DNA from: Thermus amyloliquefaciens
GTDB lineage: Bacteria; Deinococcota; Deinococci; Deinococcales; Thermaceae
Length of the DNA stretch: 64,000 nucleotides
Assembly (NCBI RefSeq): GCF_000744885.1
Contig: NZ_JQMV01000003.1
Span: forward strand, 1,860,001-1,924,000
Direction of reading: 5' to 3'
Position 1 is the first letter of the stretch; each line of letters opens with the position of its first letter. The notes beneath the pieces were generated by a model. It did no database searches, had not been told where the DNA came from, and saw only the letters and a list, made by a program, of their open reading frames with translations. Positions 51,847-59,637 of the stretch are shown here, piece by piece. The position numbers were made by a program, and so were the translations under genes.

Positions 51847-53556
51847 ATGGCCCACCACGACCTGGAGCACGTGGACCCCCCCTTCCCCGGGCTGGGGGAG
51901 GAGGTGGCCCTCTTCCTGGAAACCGGGGCGGAGGAAGGGCTTCTCCTTTACGAAAGGGATGGGGAGATCCACAGAAAACCCCTAGAACGGGCCCCAGGGG
52001 GCCTAAGGGTGCGGGTCCCCGTGCACACAAGCCCCTTTCGCTACGCCTTCCTCCTGCCCGAGGGCTTCCTGGGAAGCCACGGCCTGGAAAAGACCCTGCC
52101 CCGCTACGACCGCTTCTTCCACCTCCTGGCGGGGCCCCTTCCCCCCAGGTGGGCCCTGGGCACGGTCTACTACCAGATCTTCCCCGACCGCTTCCGCCAG
52201 GGGCGCAAGGAGCTTGCCCCCCGGGATGGGGAATGGCGGCTCATGGGCAAGCCCATCCGCAAGAAGGCTTGGAACGAGCCCCCGGGTCCGGAAGGGGCCT
52301 GGGAGTTCTATGGGGGGGACCTCTTTGGCGTCCTGGAGGCCCTCCCCTACCTGGAGAGCCTGGGGGTGGAAACCCTCTACCTAACGCCCATCTTCCAAAG
52401 CAAGAGCAGCCACCGCTACGACACGGAGGACTACCTGCGGGTGGACCCCCACCTGGGGGGAGAAGAGGCCCTGGAAGCCCTCTACCAGGCCTTGGAAAAG
52501 AGGGGCATGCGCCTGGTGCTGGATGGCGTCTTCAACCACGTGGGGGCCACCCACCCCTGGTTCCAAAAGGCCCTACAGGACCCCGAAGCCCCCGAGCGGG
52601 GCATGTTCACCTTCCACCCCGATGGCGGCTACGCCGCCTTCTGGGGTCTAAGGTCCATGCCCAAGCTGGACTACGCCTCCCCCCTCACCCAGGAGCGCTT
52701 CGTCTTCGGGAAGAAAGCCCCTATCCGTTACTGGATGCCCCTCTGCCACGGGTGGCGGCTGGACGTGGCCCACTCCATAGGGGAAGGGGGCACCAACCGC
52801 AAGAACGCCCACTGGCTAAGGGCCCTGGCCCGGGCGGCCAAGGAGGAAAGACCCGAGGCCCTGGTGATCGGGGAGCTTTCCTACGACGCCACCCCCACCC
52901 TGCGGGCCCACACCCTGGATGGGGCCATGCACTACGCGGGCTTCGCCCATCCCGTGATGGAGTGGCTTTCCGGGCGGGATGTGCACGGGCGGCACGTGCA
53001 CCTGGAGGCCCAGGAGACCTGGGCGGTCCTCTGGGACCACTACCAGGCCCTGCCCCTGCAGCTTCGGCACAGCATGTACACCCTCATCTCCTCCCACGAC
53101 ATCCCCCGGGCCCTGTGGCGGCTTAAGGGGGATGTGGAGCGGTTCAAGCTGGCCTATACCCTCCTCTTCGCCTTCCCGGGAAGCCCCGCCATCTACTACG
53201 GGGACGAGGTGGGCCTTTCCCAGCCCAATCCCTACACCCAGTGGCAAGGGGACCCCTACTGCCGGGCCCCCTTTCCCTGGAACGAAAGCGCATGGAACCG
53301 GGAGGTGCTAACCCTCATCCGCAGGCTGGTGAGGCTCAAGCGCACCCACCCTGCCCTGCGCCTGGGCGGGCTTCTCCCCTTGGAGGCGGGCAAAGGGGTG
53401 CTGGCCTTCAAAAGGCGGTACCGGGGCCAGGAGGTCTGGGCCTTCTTCGCCCCGGAAGGGGCGAGGCTCACCCTGCCTCCAGGGGTGGACCTCATCGCCG
53501 AGAGGGAGGTGGCGGGGGAGGTGGAAACCTCCTTCCTGCTCTTCCAGCCCCTATAA
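51847..53556 (+). CDS. GH13 alpha-glucan hydrolase (neopullulanase/maltogenic amylase type)
   Basis: 569 residues, no signal peptide, so probably cytosolic. The first 120 residues form a beta domain like the N-terminal module of neopullulanases. Catalytic barrel from VYYQIFPDRFRQG. Conserved region I is VLDGVFNHVG, region II GWRLDVAHSIG (nucleophile Asp), region III VIGELSYD (acid/base Glu) and region IV ISSHDIPR. Together with the malEFG genes it should degrade imported maltodextrins. It starts 4 bp after malG. Its TAA overlaps a TATAAT box for the next gene. Confidence 0.93.
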   Translation: MAHHDLEHVDPPFPGLGEEVALFLETGAEEGLLLYERDGEIHRKPLERAPGGLRVRVPVHTSPFRYAFLLPEGFLGSHGLEKTLPRYDRFFHLLAGPLPPRWALGTVYYQIFPDRFRQGRKELAPRDGEWRLMGKPIRKKAWNEPPGPEGAWEFYGGDLFGVLEALPYLESLGVETLYLTPIFQSKSSHRYDTEDYLRVDPHLGGEEALEALYQALEKRGMRLVLDGVFNHVGATHPWFQKALQDPEAPERGMFTFHPDGGYAAFWGLRSMPKLDYASPLTQERFVFGKKAPIRYWMPLCHGWRLDVAHSIGEGGTNRKNAHWLRALARAAKEERPEALVIGELSYDATPTLRAHTLDGAMHYAGFAHPVMEWLSGRDVHGRHVHLEAQETWAVLWDHYQALPLQLRHSMYTLISSHDIPRALWRLKGDVERFKLAYTLLFAFPGSPAIYYGDEVGLSQPNPYTQWQGDPYCRAPFPWNESAWNREVLTLIRRLVRLKRTHPALRLGGLLPLEAGKGVLAFKRRYRGQEVWAFFAPEGARLTLPPGVDLIAEREVAGEVETSFLLFQPL

Positions 53557-53557
53557 T
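53552..53557 (+). promoter_or_regulatory. -10-like TATAAT at the end of the GH13 gene
   Basis: TATAAT contains the GH13 stop codon and is 7 nt before an in-frame ATG at 53565, one possible start of the following small gene. Confidence 0.4.
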
Positions 53558-53654
53558 GGGGCGGATGCGGCTCAAGGCCTTTCCCCGAGGGGGGCACCCT
53601 CTTTGCCGAAACACCCCACCGGCGCACCCCCCTCAGGCCGGGAGATCCCTTCTG

Positions 53655-53873
53655 ATGGACCCTGGCCTCCGCAAACGGGTCCTCGCTTGGCTCCGGGAAG
53701 CCAAGGCCCTTTGGCAAAGCCTCCCCCCCGAGTTACGCCGGCAAATCCTCCTGGGCCTTGTGGCCCTCCTGCCCTGGGGGCGGCTCGGGCGGGCGGGGCC
53801 ACTCCTGAAGAGGATGGCAGGCCCTGGGGGACAACTGGCCCTGGCCCTTTGGCTCCGCCTCCTGAAGCGCTAG
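53655..53873 (+). CDS. Small hypothetical protein
   Basis: 72 residues, MDPGLRKRVLAWLREAKALW followed by QSLPPELRRQILLGLVALLPWG and a basic tail ending LKRMAGPGG...LWLRLLKR. One hydrophobic stretch (QILLGLVALLPWG) among amphipathic basic helices suggests a peripheral membrane protein. No family recognised. The ATG at 53655 has GGGAGATC 9 nt upstream. A leaderless start at 53565 would add 30 residues of unconvincing sequence. It precedes mutS2 by 25 bp. Confidence 0.55.
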   Translation: MDPGLRKRVLAWLREAKALWQSLPPELRRQILLGLVALLPWGRLGRAGPLLKRMAGPGGQLALALWLRLLKR

Positions 53874-53884
53874 GGCCCAGGGGC

Positions 53885-53890
53885 TATACT
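53885..53890 (+). promoter_or_regulatory. Leaderless -10 element of mutS2
   Basis: TATACT ends 8 nt before GTG 53899. Confidence 0.45.
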
Positions 53891-53898
53891 GGGGTTTT

Positions 53899-56139
53899 GT
53901 GCGGGATGTCCTCGAGGTCCTGGAGTTCCCCAAGGTCCGCGCCCTCCTAGCGGAAAGGGCCAAGACCCCTCTGGGGGCGGAGCTGGCCCTGGCCTTAGCC
54001 CCTCTGCCCCAGGAGGAGGCGGAAAGGAGGCTTGCCCTCACCCAGGAGGCCCTGGCCTACCCCTACAGCCTCCCCGAGGCGGGGGCCCTACGGGAGGCCT
54101 ACCGCAAGGCCCAGGCGGGTTCCCGGCTCCCGGGGGGGGAACTCCTCAAGGCGGCCCAGGCCCTCGAGGCGGCCATGGCCCTCAAGGAGGAGCTCCTTCC
54201 CCTGCAAAACCTCCTAAGCCAGGTGGCGGCGGGCATCGGAGACCACGGGGCCTTCCTCGCCAAGGTCAGGAGGGCCCTGGACGAGGAGGGGACCGTGCGG
54301 GACGAGGCGAGCCCTCGGCTTTTGGCCATCCGCCGGGAGCTAAACCCCTTGCGGCAACAAATCCTGGAGCGGCTGTACGCCCTCTTGGACCGCCACCCCG
54401 AGGCGGTCCAGGACCGGTTCGTCACCGTGCGCCGCGAGCGCTACTGCATCCCCGTGCGCGCGGGAATGGCCCAAAGGGTTCCCGGCATCCTCCTGGACGA
54501 ATCCGGGTCCGGGGCCACCCTCTTCATAGAGCCCCTCTCCGTGGTGAAGCTCAACAACCGCCTCCAGGCCCTCCGCCTCCAGGAGGAGGAGGAGGTAAAC
54601 CGCATCCTGAGGGAACTCTCGGAGACCCTGGCCCAAGACCCCGGGCTTCCCAGCACCCTCAAGACCCTGGGCCTTTTGGACCTGATCCAGGCCCAGGCGG
54701 CTTTGGCCCGGGATTTTCACCTCACCCGGCCCCGCTTCGGGGAGGGCTACGAGCTTTTCCAGGCCTTCCACCCCCTCATCCCCAACCCCGTCCCCAACTC
54801 CCTGGCCTTGGACGAGGCCAAGCGCCTCATCCTCATCTCCGGCCCCAACATGGGGGGAAAGACCGCCCTCCTCAAAACCCTGGGCCTGGCGGTGCTCATG
54901 GCCCAGTCGGGGCTTTTTGTGGCGGCCAAGAAGGCCACCTTGGCCTGGCCCGACAGGGTCTTCGCCGACATCGGCGACGAGCAATCCCTTCAGGAAAACC
55001 TCTCCACCTTCGCCGGGCACCTGCAAAGGCTTAAGGAGATGCTGGAAAAGGCCACGGCAAAGAGCCTGGTCCTCATCGACGAGCTGGGAAGCGGCACCGA
55101 TCCCGAGGAGGGGGCGGCCCTTTCCCAGGCCATCCTCGAGGCCCTCCTGGAAAAAGGGGTTAAGGGCCTGGTCACCACCCACCTCTCCCCCCTGAAGGCC
55201 TTCGCCCAGGGGCGCCAGGGCATCCAAAACGCCTCCATGCGCTTTGACCTGGAGGCTTTGCGCCCCACCTACGAGCTGGTCCTGGGGGTGCCTGGGCGGA
55301 GCTACGCCCTGGCCATCGCCAGGAGGCTTTCCCTGCCCGAGGCGGTGCTGAAGCGGGCGGAAGGCCTCCTGCCCCAAGGGGGGCGGCTGGAGGCCCTCCT
55401 GGAGGAGCTGGAAGGGGAAAGGTTGCGCCTGGAGGAGGAAAGAAGCCGGCTCCTTTCCCAAATGGCCCAGGTGGAGGCCTTGAGGAAACGCCTGGAGGAG
55501 CGGGAGGCCCATTTTGAGGAGGAGCGCTCGCAACGGCTTAAGGCCCTGGAGGAGGAGGTCCGCCAGAGGCTCCTCAAGGTGGAGGCCGAGCTCAAAGCCC
55601 TCAAGGAAAAGGCCAAAACCCAGGGGAAAAGGGATGCCCTGCGGGAGCTTTTGGCCCTGAGGGAGCGGTACGCCAGGACCGCCCCCAAGGAGGCCTTGGA
55701 GGTGCCCAGGGGCCTCGAGGCGGGGCAGATGGTGGAGATCGCCTCCCTGAAGCGCCAGGGAAGGCTTCTGGAGCTGAGGGGAGAGGAGGCCTTGGTCCAG
55801 GTGGGCCCGGTGAAGATGACGGTGAAGGCCAAGGAGCTCACCCCCCTCAAGGCCCAGGAAACCCCCAAGGCCATCGGCCTAAAGCCGCGAAGGGAGGTGA
55901 AGGAGGTGGACCTCAGGGGGCTTACCGTGGAGGAGGCCCTCTTGGAGGTGGACGCCGCCCTGGGGGAGGCCCGCTCCCTGGGCCTCACCACCCTGCGCCT
56001 CCTCCACGGCAAGGGCACCGGGGCCCTTAGGCAGGCCATCCGCGAGGCCTTAAGGCGGGATAGGCGGGTGGAAACCTTCGCCGACGCCCCTCCCCACGAG
56101 GGCGGGCACGGGGTCACGGTGGTGGTGCTGAGGGGCTAA
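53899..56139 (+). CDS. mutS2: Endonuclease MutS2
   Basis: 746 residues. MutS-type clamp and lever (1-300), ATPase with Walker A GPNMGGKT (315-322), the LIDELGSGTDPEEGAAL box and the switch VTTHLSPLKAF. A coiled coil rich in E/R/L follows (about 500-590), then a C-terminal Smr nuclease domain (VDLRGLTVEEALLEVD near 672; LLHGKGTGALRQAIREAL). MutS2 of Thermus is known as a branched-DNA endonuclease that limits recombination; it also acts on collided ribosomes in Bacillus. It is not part of mismatch repair. Confidence 0.96.
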   Translation: MRDVLEVLEFPKVRALLAERAKTPLGAELALALAPLPQEEAERRLALTQEALAYPYSLPEAGALREAYRKAQAGSRLPGGELLKAAQALEAAMALKEELLPLQNLLSQVAAGIGDHGAFLAKVRRALDEEGTVRDEASPRLLAIRRELNPLRQQILERLYALLDRHPEAVQDRFVTVRRERYCIPVRAGMAQRVPGILLDESGSGATLFIEPLSVVKLNNRLQALRLQEEEEVNRILRELSETLAQDPGLPSTLKTLGLLDLIQAQAALARDFHLTRPRFGEGYELFQAFHPLIPNPVPNSLALDEAKRLILISGPNMGGKTALLKTLGLAVLMAQSGLFVAAKKATLAWPDRVFADIGDEQSLQENLSTFAGHLQRLKEMLEKATAKSLVLIDELGSGTDPEEGAALSQAILEALLEKGVKGLVTTHLSPLKAFAQGRQGIQNASMRFDLEALRPTYELVLGVPGRSYALAIARRLSLPEAVLKRAEGLLPQGGRLEALLEELEGERLRLEEERSRLLSQMAQVEALRKRLEEREAHFEEERSQRLKALEEEVRQRLLKVEAELKALKEKAKTQGKRDALRELLALRERYARTAPKEALEVPRGLEAGQMVEIASLKRQGRLLELRGEEALVQVGPVKMTVKAKELTPLKAQETPKAIGLKPRREVKEVDLRGLTVEEALLEVDAALGEARSLGLTTLRLLHGKGTGALRQAIREALRRDRRVETFADAPPHEGGHGVTVVVLRG

Positions 56140-56156
56140 GCAAAGGGCATCCCCAA

Positions 56157-56192
56157 GACCCCTCTGGGGTCCCTGGCCGGGGCAAGCCAGGG
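56157..56192. terminator. Tandem hairpins between convergent mutS2 and thioesterase
   Basis: GACCCC/GGGGTC with a 3-nt loop (56157-56171) is followed at once by CCCTGGC/GCCAGGG (56171-56192). There is no U-tract. Likely a two-way transcription boundary. Confidence 0.45.
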
Positions 56193-56200
56193 CGGGGTAC

Positions 56201-56602
56201 CTAAAAGGCGCGGCCTTCCAAGGCCTCTATGCGCTTCCGGATGGCCGGGGGCAAAGGGGCGGGCCTCCCCCCTTCCAGCCAGACCTGGACCGTCTTGCCC
56301 CGGGCGGCCTCCTCCCCCCCTGCCCGAAGGAGGTACTCCATGTCAAAGCTGCTTCGCCCAAGGCGCACCACCCGTACCCCCACCTCCACGGGATCCTCCA
56401 GGAATATGGGTCGCAGGAAATCCACCTCCGCCCGGGCCAGGATGAAGTGCCCCTTTTCCAACCAGTCCCTCTCCAGCCTCTGGAAGTAGGCGGTGCGGGC
56501 CACCTCCAAGTAGGTGAGGTAGACGGCGTTGTTCACATGCCCCAGGGCATCCAGGTCGCGGAAGCGCACCTGTATGGGTACGGATACGGGAAAACCCTCC
56601 AC
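56201..56602 (-). CDS. Acyl-CoA thioesterase, hot-dog fold (YbgC/FadM type)
   Basis: 133 residues. The 4-hydroxybenzoyl-CoA thioesterase-like motif VRFRDLDALGHVNNAVYLTYLEVART (residues 12-37) has the catalytic Asp at D17/D19 and the HVNN signature. The last part is ...VQVWLEGGRPAPLP. Substrate acyl group not determined. The start is GTG 56602 with a TATACT box 8 nt upstream, so leaderless. Its start faces that of the M3 peptidase, with a perfect palindrome between them. Confidence 0.9.
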   Translation of the reverse strand: MEGFPVSVPIQVRFRDLDALGHVNNAVYLTYLEVARTAYFQRLERDWLEKGHFILARAEVDFLRPIFLEDPVEVGVRVVRLGRSSFDMEYLLRAGGEEAARGKTVQVWLEGGRPAPLPPAIRKRIEALEGRAF

Positions 56603-56610
56603 GAAGGGAG

Positions 56611-56616
56611 AGTATA
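56611..56616 (-). promoter_or_regulatory. -10 element of the thioesterase gene
   Basis: TATACT on the minus strand, 8 nt before GTG 56602. Confidence 0.5.
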
Positions 56617-56620
56617 AGGG

Positions 56621-56636
56621 CTGACCCGCGGGTCAG
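56621..56636. promoter_or_regulatory. Perfect 16-bp palindrome between divergent promoters
   Basis: CTGACCCGCGGGTCAG equals its own reverse complement. It lies between the -10 of the thioesterase (minus) and that of the M3 peptidase (plus), so a dimeric repressor bound there could control both. The half-site GACC with central GC symmetry suits a TetR-type protein, but no regulator gene is nearby. The thioesterase partner would fit control by an acyl-CoA-sensing regulator (inference). Confidence 0.55.
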
Positions 56637-56637
56637 G

Positions 56638-56643
56638 TATAGT
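56638..56643 (+). promoter_or_regulatory. -10 element of the M3 peptidase gene
   Basis: TATAGT ends 6 nt before ATG 56650. Confidence 0.45.
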
Positions 56644-56649
56644 GGGGCC

Positions 56650-58335
56650 ATGGAAACCACGTGGGACCTAACCCCCCTTTTCCCCAGCCTGGAAAGCCCC
56701 GAGTTCCAAGCCGCTTGGGAGGAGGTGCGGAGGCGGATCGGCCAGCTGAAGGAGGCGGTGGGCCAACAAGCCCCCCTCGAGGAGGTCCTGGCCTCCTTGG
56801 ACGCCCTTTCGGAGGCCTCCACCCCCCTATGGGCCTACCTCTATGCCCGCTTCACCGCGGACACCACCGACGAGGCCGCCCTGGCCAAGCTCTCGGAGCT
56901 GGAGGTGCTCTTTTTGGATTTCGCCCGCATACGGCCAAGGCTCACCCGCTACCTGGCCCTCCAGGACCCGGAAGAGGCCGGCCCTTACCGGATCCTGGTG
57001 GAGGAGGCCAAGGAGGAGGCCCTGCACATGATGCCCGAGGGGGAGGAGGTCCTGGCGGCGGAGCTCTCCCTTTCCGGGCGCCAGTCCTGGGCCAAGCTCC
57101 ACGAGAACCTCACCAGCCAGATCACGGCGGTGGTGGAGGGGGAGGAGTTGCCCATCACCAAGGTGCGCAACCTCTACTTCCACCCCGAGGAGGAGGTGCG
57201 CAAAAAGGCCTACCAAGCGGAGCTTAGGGCCTGGGAGAGCCACGAGGTACCCCTGGCCTACGCCCTCAACGGGGTCAAGGGGGAAGCCTCTGTGCTCCAC
57301 AGGAGGCGGGGGTACCGGGACGACCTCGAGCCCAGCCTGCACCGAAACCGCATCACCAAGAAGGCCCTTCTGGCCCTCCTGGAGGCGGTGAGGGAAAGCC
57401 TCCCCCTTTTCCACCGCTACTACCTCCTCAAGGCCAAGGCCCTGGGCAAGGAGCGCCTGGACTGGTGGGACCTCTTTGCCCCCATAGGGAAGGGCCGGCG
57501 CTGGACCCTCGAGGAGGCCCGGGACTTCCTCCGGGAAAAACTGGCCACCCTGGTCCCGGGCGCCGCCCAGGTGGCGGAGGAAGCCTTTAAGGAGCGCTGG
57601 ATGGACCTCCTGCCCCGAAAGAACAAGGTGGGCGGGGCCTACTGCATGGGGAGGGGTGGGGGCAAAAGCCTCATCCTGGCCAACTACGAGGAAAGCTTTG
57701 AGTCGGTCTCCACCCTGGCCCACGAGCTGGGCCACGCTTACCACAACTTCGCCCTGGCCCGGGTGCCCGCCAGCCTGCGGGAGGTGCCCATGACCCTGGC
57801 GGAAACCGCCAGCATCATGAACGAAACCCTGGTGGTGGAGGCGGCCCTGAGGGAAGCCTCCCCGGAGGAGGGGCTTTTGATCCTGGACGCCTACCTGCAA
57901 GGGGCGGCCCAGGTGGTGGTGGACATCTACAGCCGTTACCTCTTTGAGTCCTGGGTCTTTGAAGGGAGGAAGGCCCGGGAGCTTTCCCCCAGGGAGTTCA
58001 AGGAGCTCATGCTGAAGGCCCAGAAGGAGGCCTACGGGGAGGTCCTCGCCACCCATCACCCCTACATGTGGGCGGTGAAGGGGCACTACTACGGCTCCGA
58101 CTTCTACAACTACCCCTACACCTTTGGCCTGCTCTTCGGCTTGGCCGTGTACCAAGAGGCCAAGGAGGACCCGGGCTTCGCCGAACGGTACGAGGAGCTT
58201 CTGGCCTCCTCGGGCATGTACCGGGCCAAGGAGCTGGCGGCCCGCTACGGCTTTGACCTGGAAAGCCCAGGCTTTTGGCAGAGGGCCCTTGGGGTCCTGG
58301 CCGAGAAGGTGGCGGAGCTGGAAAGGAGGCTCTGA
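56650..58335 (+). CDS. pepF: Oligoendopeptidase F (M3 metallopeptidase)
   Basis: Cytosolic zinc peptidase that cleaves peptides of roughly 5-20 residues. 561 residues. The HExxH motif is HELGH at 358-362, with the third zinc ligand in LAETASIMNETL about 25 residues later (the E of SIMNE). N-terminal half is alpha-helical (WDLTPLFPSLESPEF). C-terminal GHYYGSDFYNYPYTFGLLFG is a family feature. It may process peptides imported by systems such as the dpp-like one. Confidence 0.94.
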   Translation: METTWDLTPLFPSLESPEFQAAWEEVRRRIGQLKEAVGQQAPLEEVLASLDALSEASTPLWAYLYARFTADTTDEAALAKLSELEVLFLDFARIRPRLTRYLALQDPEEAGPYRILVEEAKEEALHMMPEGEEVLAAELSLSGRQSWAKLHENLTSQITAVVEGEELPITKVRNLYFHPEEEVRKKAYQAELRAWESHEVPLAYALNGVKGEASVLHRRRGYRDDLEPSLHRNRITKKALLALLEAVRESLPLFHRYYLLKAKALGKERLDWWDLFAPIGKGRRWTLEEARDFLREKLATLVPGAAQVAEEAFKERWMDLLPRKNKVGGAYCMGRGGGKSLILANYEESFESVSTLAHELGHAYHNFALARVPASLREVPMTLAETASIMNETLVVEAALREASPEEGLLILDAYLQGAAQVVVDIYSRYLFESWVFEGRKARELSPREFKELMLKAQKEAYGEVLATHHPYMWAVKGHYYGSDFYNYPYTFGLLFGLAVYQEAKEDPGFAERYEELLASSGMYRAKELAARYGFDLESPGFWQRALGVLAEKVAELERRL

Positions 58336-58405
58336 GGCCGCCCGGGCCAGGGGCAGGGGGGCATGCCTGACCTTTTCCTGACCGGGAAGGCCTAGGCTAA
58401 GGAGG

Positions 58406-58855
58406 ATGCGCCTCCTGGTCCTTTGCACCCACAACTCCGCCCGCAGCCAGATGGCGGAGGCCTGGCTCCGGCACCTGGCCCAGGAGATGGGGGTGGACCT
58501 GGAGGTCCACTCCGCCGGCACCCAGAAGACCTGGGTCAAGGAAGAGGCCAAGGCGGTGATGGCCGAGGTGGGGATCCACCTAAAGGGCCACTTCTCCAAG
58601 ACCCTTCTTGAGGTGCCCGATCCTTGGAACTTCCACCTGGTCCTCACCGTGTGCGACGCCGCCCAGGAAGCCTGCCCCGCCTACCCCGCCCAGACGGCAA
58701 AGCGCCATGTCGCCTTTCCCGACCCCTCCGGGAAACCCCTGGAGGAATGGCGCCGGGTAAGGGACGCCCTGGGGCGCATGGCCCGGTACCTGGTGGAAAA
58801 CCTGAAGGCGGGGCGCATCCCCACGGAGGAGGAGCTGAAGGGGGCGGCAGGGTAG
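58406..58855 (+). CDS. arsC: Arsenate reductase, thioredoxin-coupled (low-molecular-weight PTP fold)
   Basis: 149 residues. The P-loop C7-THNSARS (residues 7-14) is the phosphatase/arsenate signature. Two further cysteines, C83 and C90 (TVCDAAQEACP), form the disulfide relay of thioredoxin-linked ArsC. The pattern FPDPSG near residue 113 carries the general acid Asp. A characterised T. thermophilus ArsC shows this pattern. It stands alone, with no arsR or pump gene beside it. Confidence 0.93.
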   Translation: MRLLVLCTHNSARSQMAEAWLRHLAQEMGVDLEVHSAGTQKTWVKEEAKAVMAEVGIHLKGHFSKTLLEVPDPWNFHLVLTVCDAAQEACPAYPAQTAKRHVAFPDPSGKPLEEWRRVRDALGRMARYLVENLKAGRIPTEEELKGAAG

Positions 58856-58869
58856 CCCCCTGGGGCGGA

Positions 58870-59577
58870 TCAGGCCTCGAGGTCCCCCACGTGAATGGCC
58901 GCCACCCCGAAGGTAAGGAGCTCGTAGCGCACCCTGAAGCCCACCTCCTCCATCAGGGCCTTTAGGGCCTCCGGTGGGGGAAAGGCCTCCACGCTCTCCG
59001 GCAGGTAGCGGTAGGCCCCAAAGTTCCCCGAGACCAGGCCTCCCAGGAAGGGGAGGACCCTCCGGAAATAGAGGCGGAAGACCCGGCCAAAAAGTCCTTG
59101 GGGAGGGGGAGGAAACTCCAAAAGGACGAGCCGCCCCCCAGGGGCCAGGACCCGGCGCAGCTCCAGGAGGGCCTTACGGTAATCGGCGAAGTTGCGGAAA
59201 CCGAAGGCGATGGTAACCGCATCAAAACTCCCTCCAGGGAAGGGAAGGGCCAGGGCGTCCGCCTCCACAAACTCCACCGCCAGCCCCAGGGCCCGCGCCT
59301 TCTTGCGGGCGATCCCCAGCATGGGCGGGGCAAAGTCCGCCCCCACCACCCGGGCATGGGGGGCCCTCCGCTTAAGCATCAGGGCCAGGTCGCCGGTGCC
59401 CGTGGCCAGGTCCAGGATGCGCCCGGGGTTTTTCTCAAGGGCGAGGGCCACCGCCCGCCTGCGCCAGCGAAGATCGGTCCCGAAGGAAAGGAGCCGGTTC
59501 AAAAGGTCGTAGCGCGGGGCGATCTCCGAAAACATCCGCCGCACCCGCTTGGCCTTTTCCTCCGGCGGAACCGCCAC
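58870..59577 (-). CDS. ubiE: Demethylmenaquinone methyltransferase
   Basis: Last step of menaquinone synthesis: SAM-dependent C-methylation. 235 residues. VRRMFSEIAPRYDLLNRLLSFGTDLRWRR (near 13-40) is the UbiE/MenG signature. The SAM motif is ILDLATGTGDLALML near 55-69, then VGADFAPPML and a FRNFADYRKALLELRRVLAPGG post-motif. Works with the UbiD-family gene at 6.3-8.1 kb in the same pathway (pathway assignment inferred). The start is on the minus strand, diverging from the permease gene. Confidence 0.94.
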   Translation of the reverse strand: MAVPPEEKAKRVRRMFSEIAPRYDLLNRLLSFGTDLRWRRRAVALALEKNPGRILDLATGTGDLALMLKRRAPHARVVGADFAPPMLGIARKKARALGLAVEFVEADALALPFPGGSFDAVTIAFGFRNFADYRKALLELRRVLAPGGRLVLLEFPPPPQGLFGRVFRLYFRRVLPFLGGLVSGNFGAYRYLPESVEAFPPPEALKALMEEVGFRVRYELLTFGVAAIHVGDLEA

Positions 59578-59624
59578 GGGAGGAGTCTAACACCTTCCGG
59601 GCCTTCAGCCCCACGGGGCTAGGG

Positions 59625-59630
59625 TACAAT
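59625..59630 (+). promoter_or_regulatory. Leaderless -10 element of the nucleoside-type permease genes
   Basis: TACAAT ends 7 nt before GTG 59638. Confidence 0.5.
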
Positions 59631-59637
59631 CTTGGGC

